This document shows positions 25,832 through 35,080 of a stretch of DNA of 64,000 nucleotides, one piece after another. The DNA is from Arcticibacterium sp964021845. Lineage in GTDB: Bacteria > Bacteroidota > Bacteroidia > Cytophagales > Spirosomataceae. A program made the position numbers and the translations under genes. Below the pieces are notes generated by a model. It ran no database searches. It was given only the letters and a program-made list of their open reading frames with translations, and was not told the DNA's origin. The stretch's first letter is position 1, and every line of letters starts with the position of its first letter. The stretch covers positions 62,001-126,000 of the forward strand of contig NZ_CAXHZC010000004.1 of the NCBI RefSeq assembly GCF_964021845.1, written 5' to 3'.

Positions 25832-27127
25832 ATGATACAAAAGAGCTACTTACATACATTATTGGTCTTTTTGATGATAGGTTTTCTGTCTGCCTGTAAA
25901 GTGCAAAAGAAAACTGCCGTAAATGGTGATGCTTCTGCATTACAACGAAATGTTAAAAAGGATGTTGAACCATTAATTTCTGCTATTAAAACAGACTACA
26001 TTTTGAAAGATTCCTCCATGATAGTAATGTATCTGAAGGTTGATTTTGAAAATTTAGATGGGAGTGGCTTAACTTCGGTAGCGGCTTTAAATAAGAAGTT
26101 TAAAACAAACTGGGCATACAATCCTTCTGCGGGGATTAAGGAAAAGTTAGAATCTGGCCGAATAGAAATGGATGCTAATAATGCAGAATTAGAAGGTAAT
26201 AGACTTTACCTGAAATTAGAAATTCCAAGATTAAGAGAATACTCGGAGGCCATTTTTGCTTTAGAGTTTATTGATTTATCAGCTTCTAGGAAGTTTACAA
26301 ATCAAACACTTATTGACTTTAATGGCACTAGGCCAAATCATAGATACGGTTTGTTTGTGAATAATAGTAGCAGACCCACTTTTGAATCTTTCGTTTTGGC
26401 GGGTACGCCCATTGCTTTTAAAAGTATGAATGGTAAGCCGCAGCCGCTTTATTTGAAGCGGTATTCTTCAGAAAGTCTTGCGGCACTTTCGCCTATGAGC
26501 ACCTCTAAGAGAGATGAACTTACTGGTTTTAAAGAAGAGGAACTTATAAGTTTTATGTCTGGCGAAACGCTGAATTTATCAAAGGAAGGCACATATGTGC
26601 TTTTAGATAGTAGCGAAGGCGTTAAAAATGGTTTTGGTTTTTTGGTGGTAAATAATCGATACCCACGTCTTACTAAAGTAGAAGATTTAGTAGAGCCACT
26701 TATTTACATGAGTACTAATGATGAGATAAAAGCTTTAAAGGAAACCGAGAAGTTTAAAGAGTCTTTAGATTTATATTTTTTAGCTATGACTGCCGGAAAA
26801 GAATCTTTGGCGAAGCAAATTATCAAGTCGTACTATAGAAGAGTAGAGAAGGCTAACGATTTGTTTTCAACATATAAAGAGGGATGGAAGACAGATAAAG
26901 GAATGATTTACCTAATTTTGGGCCCACCGTCCAGAATTCAAAGGTCGGGTCAGCGAGAAGTATGGTTATACGCTCAAAGTGCCAATTTCTCCGAAATAAT
27001 ATTTACATTTTATCGTAAACAAAATCAATTTAGCGAGGACCATTATGAGCTAGTGAGATACCCAGAATATGGGGCATACTGGTACCCGTTTGTAGAAGCA
27101 TGGAGAACAGGAAGCGTTTTGGAGTAA
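25832..27127 (+). CDS. GWxTD domain lipoprotein
   Basis: I chose ATG 25832 because it opens a lipoprotein signal MIQKSYLHTLLVFLMIGFLSAC (Cys22) and because a TATATTTG promoter box lies at 25813-25820, after the earlier in-frame ATG (25808). The C-terminal part holds the family signature STYKEGWKTDKGMIYLILGPPSRI (about residues 347-370). GWxTD proteins are widespread in Bacteroidota with unclear function. The rlmB start lies inside this gene's last 28 bases, so the two are coupled. Confidence 0.87.
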   Translation: MIQKSYLHTLLVFLMIGFLSACKVQKKTAVNGDASALQRNVKKDVEPLISAIKTDYILKDSSMIVMYLKVDFENLDGSGLTSVAALNKKFKTNWAYNPSAGIKEKLESGRIEMDANNAELEGNRLYLKLEIPRLREYSEAIFALEFIDLSASRKFTNQTLIDFNGTRPNHRYGLFVNNSSRPTFESFVLAGTPIAFKSMNGKPQPLYLKRYSSESLAALSPMSTSKRDELTGFKEEELISFMSGETLNLSKEGTYVLLDSSEGVKNGFGFLVVNNRYPRLTKVEDLVEPLIYMSTNDEIKALKETEKFKESLDLYFLAMTAGKESLAKQIIKSYYRRVEKANDLFSTYKEGWKTDKGMIYLILGPPSRIQRSGQREVWLYAQSANFSEIIFTFYRKQNQFSEDHYELVRYPEYGAYWYPFVEAWRTGSVLE

Positions 27128-27915
27128 AGCAGGATTCATTTCAGCAAAAAACTAGATTTCATAAGCCAGCACCTAAACAAAATACAGATGATTTTGTGTT
27201 TGGTGTTCAGTCTGTTTTGGAGGTTTTAAACTCTGAGAAAGATGTAGAAAAAATATTGATTCAGAAAGGTTTTTCTCATGACGAGGTGGAAACCTTGGCA
27301 AGAGAAAGGAATATCGGGATTCAGCGAGTACCAGTAGAAAGACTTAATAAAGTCACTGGTAAAAACCACCAAGGGGTTATTGCTTATGTTTCGGCTATCA
27401 ATTATGCTAGTTTAAGTAATGTTATTGCCAGTGCCTTTGAAACTGGTAGAACACCTATCGTTCTTATTTTAGATAGAATAACCGACGTAAGAAACTTTGG
27501 AGCTATTGCCAGGACTTCAGAAGCATCTGCGGTGAACGCTATAGTTATTCCAACCAAAGGAGCGGCACAAATAAATTCGGATGCAATGAAGACCTCTTCT
27601 GGAGCCTTAACGCATGTTCCGGTTTGTAGAGTTAACGAACTTACAGCGGCTGTTAAAGAGCTTCAAGAAAGCGGATTTACGGTTATAGGATGTACAGAAA
27701 AAACAAAAGATACTTATTTTAGACATGACCTTACAGGGCCATTGGCTATAGTGATGGGTTCTGAGGAAGATGGTATTTCTGACGAACTAATGGAGAAATG
27801 CGACATGCTAGGTAAAATACCAATGCTAGGAAAAGTAGGTTCACTTAATGTTTCTGTGGCTTGCGGTGTTTTACTTTATGAAACCAACCGTCAACGCATG
27901 AGTGTCGAAGGATAA
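27100..27915 (+). CDS. rlmB: 23S rRNA (guanosine-2'-O-)-methyltransferase, RlmB/TrmH type
   Basis: An N-terminal substrate-binding domain (VFGVQSVLEVLNSEKDVEKI) is followed by the SPOUT methyltransferase domain, with LDRITDVRNFGAIARTSEA, VMGSEEDGISDELMEKC and IPMLGKVGSLNVSVACGVLLYE. It should use SAM to methylate 23S rRNA in the peptidyl transferase region. The first 30 residues are polar and may be disordered. It starts inside the GWxTD gene. The 271 residues fit the family. Confidence 0.93.
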   Translation: MENRKRFGVKQDSFQQKTRFHKPAPKQNTDDFVFGVQSVLEVLNSEKDVEKILIQKGFSHDEVETLARERNIGIQRVPVERLNKVTGKNHQGVIAYVSAINYASLSNVIASAFETGRTPIVLILDRITDVRNFGAIARTSEASAVNAIVIPTKGAAQINSDAMKTSSGALTHVPVCRVNELTAAVKELQESGFTVIGCTEKTKDTYFRHDLTGPLAIVMGSEEDGISDELMEKCDMLGKIPMLGKVGSLNVSVACGVLLYETNRQRMSVEG

Positions 27916-27936
27916 AAGAAAAACTTTTTGCAAGAG

Positions 27937-27972
27937 AAAGGGATGCCATTTTAAAAAATAGAATCCCTTTTT
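27937..27972. terminator. Bidirectional terminator between rlmB and the haloperoxidase-like gene
   Basis: AAAGGGAT (27937-27944) pairs with ATCCCTTT (27963-27970); the loop is long (18 bases) and A/T runs flank both sides. It can serve the plus-strand gene and the convergent minus-strand gene. Confidence 0.6.
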
Positions 27973-28019
27973 CATGAATTTCAAGTACTGATTTTCTTTA
28001 CAAATAAATTTTTCTTTGG

Positions 28020-29387
28020 CTAAAAAGCTACTCTTACCGCTGAACTATCTGTAGTTGACAAACTATTCAGGTTAATGTTTAAAACGTTATTAGCAATCTG
28101 AATACCTTGGCTTGTTCCGCTTTCGGTAGACATTCTGTAGTGAATACCTGCGTAAACTGGAGCTACTTTAGCCTCTTTAATATAGTCTGTAAAATTTTTG
28201 TATGCTCTTTTAGAGGAGGTGCTTTGATTTGTAATCTCGAAAGTATACTCTTCTCCAAATTCATTTGCCAAAATAGTGGCAACAGCCGAAACTAAAGAAG
28301 CTTCCTCTGATGTATAATCAGGAGCCGCAATAGATTCTTGCAAAGGGGACCACTTAGGGTCAATCGCTTGATTGATGTAGGTTACTGGTCGCATTAAGTT
28401 GTTGCCAAACTTACTTTTCCACGAACTGACAAGAGCATCATGCATAGCAAATGTAACTTGTAGATAAAGCTCGAGTGCCTGATCCAGTTTATAATTCTCT
28501 TTGGTAATCAATTTTGAAACTAAAGCTAACTGATTTCCAGCCTGGGTAACAGAACCATGTGGCATTTTCCAGAAATTCATTATTTCTTTTTGACCAACAC
28601 TTAATGAGTTTACTGTAAGATATGTGTCATAAGCTTGAGCAAAAAATGTCGAATTTTCATCAAAAGAAAAGGCTTCAGCTGCTGGTGCTCTGAATGAACT
28701 GTTGGCCGAAGCAAAGCTTCTTACATCTCCCCATTTTGGTAATAGTGGTCTGCTTTTATCTCCAGTAGGTTTCCATGATGAAACAGAATTGAAAAGAGAA
28801 TTACTAAGTGGGTAATTATTATCGTAAGCTAAGTGCCCTCCATCCGTTTTAGCATAGTTCCAAACAGCGTTTGCCATTTCAGCTCCAAACCTAATAGAAC
28901 GCTCTATGGCATCTGTTCCAACACCAACTTTTAAGGTTTGTTCATATTCCTTCTTAAGGTCATCCATCTTTGTTTTGTAAACATCGCTGGTAGTTCCATA
29001 AAGGAGTTTCATTAAGGTATGCTGTGAGGCATTAACCGCGATTGGCCAGTTATACTCTTGGTTTTCTTCAATAACCGGAACGTTATCAAAGCCTTGTAAT
29101 TTTCCAGCTAAGCTCTGCTTATTAGATATTCCTGGCACAGCGGCTTCATATGCAGCAAGTGCAAGGTAAGCCATGCTTCTAGCAGCTACAGGGCCCTCAT
29201 AGCCCGGAGTGGCTTTTACTACCTCTAACTGAAGTCCTGCATAATCGTTTAAGATAGCAGCAGAGTAATTAGAAACTGGCGTTGAGATCTCTTCTTGAAT
29301 TGGTTCGGCGTCATCAGTGCCTTTATTACATGAAGTAGCAAGTATAACGGTCAATCCTATGAGTAGGAATGATTGTATTTTAGTCAT
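28020..29387 (-). CDS. Vanadium-haloperoxidase/PAP2-like lipoprotein with degenerate active site
   Basis: The lipoprotein signal has the lipobox LATSC (Cys20). The body follows the Bacteroidota vanadium-dependent haloperoxidase / PAP2 family: motif 1 Lys and Arg in SKFGNNLMRPVTYI (about 324-333), and the third motif GIHYRMSTESG (about 413-423). The expected central PSGHS motif is replaced by YTSEEAS (about 358-364), so the glycine and the catalytic-site His are absent. If the alignment is right, the protein should be inactive as a classical haloperoxidase or phosphatase, perhaps a binding protein. It is not in an evident operon. Confidence 0.8.
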   Translation of the reverse strand: MTKIQSFLLIGLTVILATSCNKGTDDAEPIQEEISTPVSNYSAAILNDYAGLQLEVVKATPGYEGPVAARSMAYLALAAYEAAVPGISNKQSLAGKLQGFDNVPVIEENQEYNWPIAVNASQHTLMKLLYGTTSDVYKTKMDDLKKEYEQTLKVGVGTDAIERSIRFGAEMANAVWNYAKTDGGHLAYDNNYPLSNSLFNSVSSWKPTGDKSRPLLPKWGDVRSFASANSSFRAPAAEAFSFDENSTFFAQAYDTYLTVNSLSVGQKEIMNFWKMPHGSVTQAGNQLALVSKLITKENYKLDQALELYLQVTFAMHDALVSSWKSKFGNNLMRPVTYINQAIDPKWSPLQESIAAPDYTSEEASLVSAVATILANEFGEEYTFEITNQSTSSKRAYKNFTDYIKEAKVAPVYAGIHYRMSTESGTSQGIQIANNVLNINLNSLSTTDSSAVRVAF

Positions 29388-29522
29388 AAACTATTAGTTT
29401 AATTCGGCAAAGAGTAGGCAAATACCTTGCCAGTTTGGCTTTTAATTATGGCTAATAGTATTAAGAATTATATGATTTCTTGATTTCATTTTATCTGAGG
29501 ATGTTTAACACTAATTTTGGGT

Positions 29523-31481
29523 ATGATTCCTCAGGATACCATTCAGCAGATTCTGCAAGCCGCAGATGTGGTAGATGTAGTTGGCGACTTTGTTTCTTTA
29601 AAGAAGCGAGGAGCCAACATGATTGCGTGTTGCCCTTTTCATAATGAAAAAACTCCTTCTTTTTCTGTTTCGGCTACCAAACAAATTTATAAATGTTTTG
29701 GTTGCGGCAAAGGAGGTGATGCTGTACGCTTTATTATGGACTTAGAGGGGCTAAGTTACCCTGAAGCCCTAAAATGGCTGGCAAAAAAGTATGGAATTGA
29801 AATTAAGGAGAAAGAGTATACCGATGAAGAACTCTTAGCTCAAAATGAAAGAGATAGCCTTTTTATAGTATCAGAGTTTGCTCAAAAGTATTACATGGAG
29901 CAGTTAAAATCTGATGAGGGTAGAAGTATAGGTTACAGCTATTTCAAAGAGAGAGGTTTTAATGATGCCACTATAGAGCGATTTGGTTTAGGCTATAGTC
30001 CTGATGCCTGGGATACTTTTACTAAGCATGCTTTAAAGAGTGGTTTCTCTTTACCTATCTTAGAAAAGGCCGGCCTAACCATTATCAAAGAAGGAAAAGA
30101 CCCAATTGACAGGTTTAGAGGTAGGGTTATTTTTCCTATAAATAATGTGGCAGGTAAACCTATTGCTTTTGGAGCTAGAATTCTAAAACCCAATCCAAAA
30201 TCTCCTAAATATCTTAATTCGCCAGAGACAGATATTTACCATAAGAGTAGAATTGTCTATGGTATATATACTGCAAAAAATGGCATTAGGAATGAAGACA
30301 ATTGCTATTTGGTAGAAGGTTATACAGATGTGGTTTCTTTAAACCAATCTGGTATTGAAAATGTGGTGGCTTCTTCAGGAACCTCACTTACCAAAGAGCA
30401 AATACAGTTAATAAGACGATTCAGTACTAATATTACCGTATTATATGATGGTGATGCCGCAGGTATAAATGCATCTTTGAGAGGAACAGACCTCATTCTG
30501 GAGGAAGGGATGAATGTGAGGGTGGTGGTTTTTCCTGATGGAGAAGACCCTGATAGTTTTGTTCAAAACGTGGGTTCGGAAGCTTTTAAGACTTACGTTA
30601 CTGAAAAGTCGAAGGATTTTATTCGCTTCAAAACCGAAATTAGCTTAGAGAAAGTAGGTAACGACCCTGTAGCTAAAGCCGGTTTGATTAGTGAGTTGGT
30701 AGAAACTATTACTAAGATTCCGGATGCTATTAAGCGAGCGGTTTTTTATAAGGAAGTAGCTACACTCTTACAGATAGACGAAGCTGTTTTAATAAATGAA
30801 GGTAATAAGCTTTTAAGAAAAAGTACTAGCAATAAAAATAAAGCTAAGAGTAGGTTCTCTGGGCCTCCTTCAGATGGAGATTTACCGCCCGATGATTTTT
30901 TTATAAACCCTCCTGATGACCCCTCCAGTGCTAATAAAGAGCATAATTTAATTTCTTCAGTATCTTATAAAGAAGAGCTTTTTGTTAAAGATTTAGTTTG
31001 CTACGGAAGTGCAGTGATAGAAAAAGACCCAGAAACAGGGGAGGAGGTACGTTTGGCAGATTACGTCTTACATGAAATAGGGGATGCTAAATTCCAGTCG
31101 GTTCAGTTAAACAAGATTCTTGAGATATATAGGGAAGAATATGACGCAGGAAGGTTACCAGAAACGTCATTTTTTACTTCTCATCCTGATGAGCAAGTTC
31201 AGAAAAAGGTAGTTGATTGGCTTTCACCTCCGTATGAGTTAAGTGAAAGCTGGAAGAAATATGAGATTTTCATTAGAGATTATGTAGAAAGTTTAGATGA
31301 TTTAAGTTACCGAAATATTCTTAGGATAAAGAAGGAACGTTTTGAAAACGATTATCTAAAACTGGTTGAAAAATTAGAGTCAATAGAAGACACAGACGAG
31401 CAGGAAGAAGTCTTACTTCAGGCAATGAAAATTAAAAACCTTGTTCAAAAGTTAGCTGACCAGCTGGGGTCTGTAATCTGA
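29523..31481 (+). CDS. dnaG: DNA primase
   Basis: It makes RNA primers at the replication fork. The N-terminal CHC2 zinc-ribbon is CCPFHNEKTPSFS ... YKCFGCGKGGD; the catalytic core has LGYSPDAWD and the Toprim domain NCYLVEGYTDVVSLNQSG, VLYDGDAAG and ADEDPDSF-like FPDGEDPDSF. The C-terminal part (after 440) should bind the helicase. The 652 residues are normal. I use ATG 29523; a TTG codon lies 6 bases earlier. A promoter-like TAATTTTG (29512-29519) runs right up to the start, so the mRNA may be leaderless. Confidence 0.96.
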   Translation: MIPQDTIQQILQAADVVDVVGDFVSLKKRGANMIACCPFHNEKTPSFSVSATKQIYKCFGCGKGGDAVRFIMDLEGLSYPEALKWLAKKYGIEIKEKEYTDEELLAQNERDSLFIVSEFAQKYYMEQLKSDEGRSIGYSYFKERGFNDATIERFGLGYSPDAWDTFTKHALKSGFSLPILEKAGLTIIKEGKDPIDRFRGRVIFPINNVAGKPIAFGARILKPNPKSPKYLNSPETDIYHKSRIVYGIYTAKNGIRNEDNCYLVEGYTDVVSLNQSGIENVVASSGTSLTKEQIQLIRRFSTNITVLYDGDAAGINASLRGTDLILEEGMNVRVVVFPDGEDPDSFVQNVGSEAFKTYVTEKSKDFIRFKTEISLEKVGNDPVAKAGLISELVETITKIPDAIKRAVFYKEVATLLQIDEAVLINEGNKLLRKSTSNKNKAKSRFSGPPSDGDLPPDDFFINPPDDPSSANKEHNLISSVSYKEELFVKDLVCYGSAVIEKDPETGEEVRLADYVLHEIGDAKFQSVQLNKILEIYREEYDAGRLPETSFFTSHPDEQVQKKVVDWLSPPYELSESWKKYEIFIRDYVESLDDLSYRNILRIKKERFENDYLKLVEKLESIEDTDEQEEVLLQAMKIKNLVQKLADQLGSVI

Positions 31482-32126
31482 TATTAGATACTTTTTAACA
31501 TTATTATGAAACTGATTTATAATCATTTCATGAAGAAGGGGGTAAAGCTTTTCGTCTCTAAATTTTGAGTCGCTTTTGTAACGAGTGTCATGAATAACCC
31601 TTGTTTTATTTTTTTCTAATTTTTCAAACCTAATATACTGTGAGCCGGAAGATTTTCCGCCCTCCACATAGCATAATTTTACCAATTTCTCTTTTGCCGA
31701 GATTTTACTTACATAGTGTGTTACAGCTAATTTGAAAAAACCGAAAAGTAATTTTATAACTATAAAGATTAACTGATTGTCTTTTAAACCATCATATTTA
31801 TCTCCAGCATAAGAAATGTTTCTAGGTTTAGAGTCAAAGGCGAAGGAGAAAGATAATTTGCTTCCGCACCAAGAGGTAGAAGGAGGCACTGTCATGTATC
31901 CATCCCAAACGGTTTCTATGTCAAAATCTAAATCATAAGACTTGCTGTGCAAGTAAAAGTCTTTATCAACGCCTTCTATGTAGCACATAGAATTCATGCC
32001 TTCTAAGTCTCCTAATGTTTCTAAATTGTTGTTTTTGAGGTAATTAATAGTTTCCTCAGAGTTTATTTTACTTTGGTCAATCAAAGTTTCAGAAGAGATT
32101 TTACTTGTAGTACGTTCTAAGGGCAT
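31452..32126 (-). CDS. START/SRPBCC-like protein of unknown function
   Basis: I prefer ATG 32126 (MPLERTTSKISSETLIDQ), which gives 224 residues; an in-frame TTG at 32168 would give 238. The sequence has the alternating strand and aromatic pattern of START/SRPBCC lipid-binding folds (DIETVWDGYMTVPPSTSW; QYIRFEKLEKNKTRVIHDTRY). It has no signal peptide. The identification rests on general shape and may be wrong. Its 3' end overlaps the convergent dnaG gene by 30 bases. Confidence 0.55.
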   Translation of the reverse strand: MPLERTTSKISSETLIDQSKINSEETINYLKNNNLETLGDLEGMNSMCYIEGVDKDFYLHSKSYDLDFDIETVWDGYMTVPPSTSWCGSKLSFSFAFDSKPRNISYAGDKYDGLKDNQLIFIVIKLLFGFFKLAVTHYVSKISAKEKLVKLCYVEGGKSSGSQYIRFEKLEKNKTRVIHDTRYKSDSKFRDEKLYPLLHEMIINQFHNNVKKYLISDYRPQLVS

Positions 32127-32373
32127 TAATAAAAGGTCTAGATAGGGTATTATTTGACTGAATGGCAATATCCTTCAAAATATTCAAAAAAACCAAAAGC
32201 GAATGTAAATTTAGGCTAGTTTACTTATCAATTGACTAAATATCAACGTTAAAAAATACAAGATTATTGAATGCGAGTAAAGACTAAATTATATTGCGAT
32301 TAAAGTTATTGATGCAGCTTTCTTTGAAAGCTATTGTCAATCAAATATCATATAAACCTTAAACTGTTATAAA

Positions 32374-34953
32374 ATGAGATTTCAAAAGGCAATACTTTTT
32401 GCCATGTGTTTCTTCATACTCTTTGGAGCAAACGCCCAAAAGAAGAAAAAGAAGAAAGAAATGGAGGCTATGGCACAGGCTGTTTCTGATAGTTTGTCAA
32501 AAGCTAAAACTCCGGAAAAGAAAAAAGAAGAAAAGAAAGGTCCTAAGGCCTTTAGTGACTTTATTGATAGTACTGCGGTGAGCCAAAACGGACTCTTCAA
32601 TGTCTATTTGATGAATGATAAGTGGTATTTCGAAGTTTCGGATACTTTATTAGGAAGAGAAATTATGACAGTTTCTCGTTATTCTCAAACAGCTGCAGGA
32701 GGTTCTATTTATGGTGGAGAGTTGGTGAATAGGCAGGTGGTGAAATTTGAAAAAGGTCCCAAAGACCAGTTATTCATGAAGTCTATTTCTTACATCATCA
32801 TGAGTCCTGATAGCACCAAACCTATTGCAACAGCAGTTAGGAATTCTAGTGCCGACCCTATTATTGGAGCTTTTGAAATAAAAGCAATAAAGAATGATAC
32901 GGTTTCAGATCTTAAATCATACGTGATTGATATGACATCTACCTTTGATGGAGATGAGCAAGTTTTCTCTTTGAGTCCAATAGACAAGCAAAGGCTCAAT
33001 ATTACGAGTATAAAAAAAGACAGGTCTTATATTGAAAATATAAAAACGTACCCGATAAATACAGAAATAAGAACCGTTAAAACTTTTGGGGTTTCTACTC
33101 CAAGGTTGCAATTAAAGCCATCACCATCGGTTGGCCGTTATTTACCAGCTTCAAGAGATGCGGGTGTGGTAACTATGGAGTTTAATACATCTTTCTTGGT
33201 GCTTCCTAAAGTGCCAATGCGTAAAAGATTGTTTGACGCAAGGGTTGGTTATTTTGCTAATCAATATGATGTTTTCAAAGAAGAGTCCCAAAAGTCTGAT
33301 TCAGATGTATTTGCGGTTCGTTGGAGATTGGAGCCAAAAAGTAAAAGTGATGCGGAACTTCAGAAAGCAGGAGAACTGATTGAGCCTGCTAAGCCAATTG
33401 TATATTACGTGGATCCAGCTACGCCAGATAAATGGAAACCTTATATCAAAGCAGGGATTGACGACTGGAATGTAGCTTTTGAGCAAGCAGGTTGGAAAAA
33501 CGCGATAAGAGGAGAATATTGGCCAGAAGGTGATACCACTATGAGTTTGGAAGACGCTAGGTTCTCTGTTGTTAGGTATTTTGCTTCACCTATTTCTAAT
33601 GCCTATGGACCCAATGTACATGACCCACGAAGTGGCGAAATACTAGAGAGTCACATTGGTTGGTATCATAACGTGATGCGATTGTTAAGAAACTGGTATT
33701 TGGTGCAAACAGCTGCTGTAGACCCAAGAGCTAGGGAAATGGAATTTGATGACGATTTGATGGGCGAGTTAATTAAGTTTGTTTCTTCTCATGAGGTTGG
33801 TCATACATTAGGTTTAAGGCATAATATGGGAGCATCATCAGCCACACCAGTAGAAAAGCTGCGAGATGACAAATGGTTGGCAGAAAACGGCCATACTTCT
33901 TCTATAATGGATTATGCCAGATTTAACTATGTAGCTCAGCCAGAAGATAGTGTCACACATCTTTTCTCAGGAATAGGAGCATATGATAAATGGGCTATAA
34001 AATGGGGTTACAGTTATTTTGCGGACACAGAAAACGAAGAACAAGAAAAGTTAATTCTAAACGAATGGACCAAAGAGGCCTATAAAACACCAAACTTAAG
34101 ATTTGGTACAGAAATAAGCCCTTACGACCCAAGATATCAAACAGAAGATTTAGGTGATGATGCCATGCTAGCATCTTCTTATGGAATTAAAAATCTAAAA
34201 AGAATAATTCCTAACCTTGAGAAATGGAGTGCAAAGGATGCAGAATCTTACAAGGAATTAGGAGAACTACATGGTCAAGTAGCTACCCAGTTTAGAAGGT
34301 ACATGGGGCATGTGACTAAAAACATTGGTGGTGTTTATGATACGCAGAAAACCTATGATATGGAGGGTGAGCAGTTTGTGGTGGTGCCACAGGCAAAGCA
34401 AAAAGAGGCGGTAGCCTTTTTAAATAAAGAGCTGTTCAAAACGCCAGAATGGCTTTACCCACTATCCATTTATAGTAAAACTAAAGCGGAGACTGGCTTA
34501 GAAGAAATTAAACGTACGCAGGCAAGAGTACTTAGTCAAATACTGAATGGCGAAAGACTGGCAAGAGTTATGGAATATAGTGCTATGGATGCCGGAAATT
34601 ATTCTGTAGATGAATTATTGACAGATTTAGAAAATGGAATTCTTTCTGAAATCAAAAGCAGAACAGCAGCAGACCAATACAGAAGGAACCTGCACAAAGT
34701 TTATGTGTCAGAGTTGATAGACTTGTTAACACCAGGGAAAGCGGTTCTTCGGACAGTTCCTGTAGGCGTTACTTATGGTTTTCAAGGTAGTACTATTGAT
34801 TTAAATCAAACAGACCTTCCTTCCATAGCTCGAGGGCATTTACTTTTGTTAAAATCGAGACTTACTACCGCTCAGCGGACCTCAGATAAGTTAACTGCTT
34901 ATCATTATAAAGATTTATTAGAAAGAGTGACTTTAGCACTAGACCCTAAATAG
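32374..34953 (+). CDS. Secreted zinc-dependent metalloprotease (DUF5117/DUF5118-type)
   Basis: A signal peptide (about residues 1-21) is followed by an unusual Lys-rich stretch (QKKKKKKEMEAM) and then a spacer. The large N-terminal half resembles the DUF5117/DUF5118 proteins of Bacteroidota. The catalytic site is HEVGHTLGLRHN (residues 473-484), a full metzincin zinc motif HEXXHXXGXXH, with downstream SIMDYARFN providing the Met-turn region. It should cleave proteins or peptides in the periplasm or outside. It stands alone and ends in a good terminator. Confidence 0.9.
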   Translation: MRFQKAILFAMCFFILFGANAQKKKKKKEMEAMAQAVSDSLSKAKTPEKKKEEKKGPKAFSDFIDSTAVSQNGLFNVYLMNDKWYFEVSDTLLGREIMTVSRYSQTAAGGSIYGGELVNRQVVKFEKGPKDQLFMKSISYIIMSPDSTKPIATAVRNSSADPIIGAFEIKAIKNDTVSDLKSYVIDMTSTFDGDEQVFSLSPIDKQRLNITSIKKDRSYIENIKTYPINTEIRTVKTFGVSTPRLQLKPSPSVGRYLPASRDAGVVTMEFNTSFLVLPKVPMRKRLFDARVGYFANQYDVFKEESQKSDSDVFAVRWRLEPKSKSDAELQKAGELIEPAKPIVYYVDPATPDKWKPYIKAGIDDWNVAFEQAGWKNAIRGEYWPEGDTTMSLEDARFSVVRYFASPISNAYGPNVHDPRSGEILESHIGWYHNVMRLLRNWYLVQTAAVDPRAREMEFDDDLMGELIKFVSSHEVGHTLGLRHNMGASSATPVEKLRDDKWLAENGHTSSIMDYARFNYVAQPEDSVTHLFSGIGAYDKWAIKWGYSYFADTENEEQEKLILNEWTKEAYKTPNLRFGTEISPYDPRYQTEDLGDDAMLASSYGIKNLKRIIPNLEKWSAKDAESYKELGELHGQVATQFRRYMGHVTKNIGGVYDTQKTYDMEGEQFVVVPQAKQKEAVAFLNKELFKTPEWLYPLSIYSKTKAETGLEEIKRTQARVLSQILNGERLARVMEYSAMDAGNYSVDELLTDLENGILSEIKSRTAADQYRRNLHKVYVSELIDLLTPGKAVLRTVPVGVTYGFQGSTIDLNQTDLPSIARGHLLLLKSRLTTAQRTSDKLTAYHYKDLLERVTLALDPK

Positions 34954-34977
34954 GTTTTAGTATTCGCAAGATGTGAA

Positions 34978-35009
34978 AAATGCCATCAGGTTTTGATGGT
35001 ATTTTTTTT
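34978..35009 (+). terminator. Terminator after the metalloprotease gene
   Basis: AAATGCCATCA (34978-34988) pairs with TGATGGTATTT (34994-35004), including one G-U pair, over a 5-base loop, and is followed by T residues to 35009. Confidence 0.85.
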
Positions 35010-35080
35010 CATTTAAAGCTGCCTAAGGCACGATTTTTGCTTAGTTTAGCGTTAGGGTCTTAACTTAAAAACCTGGTCGT

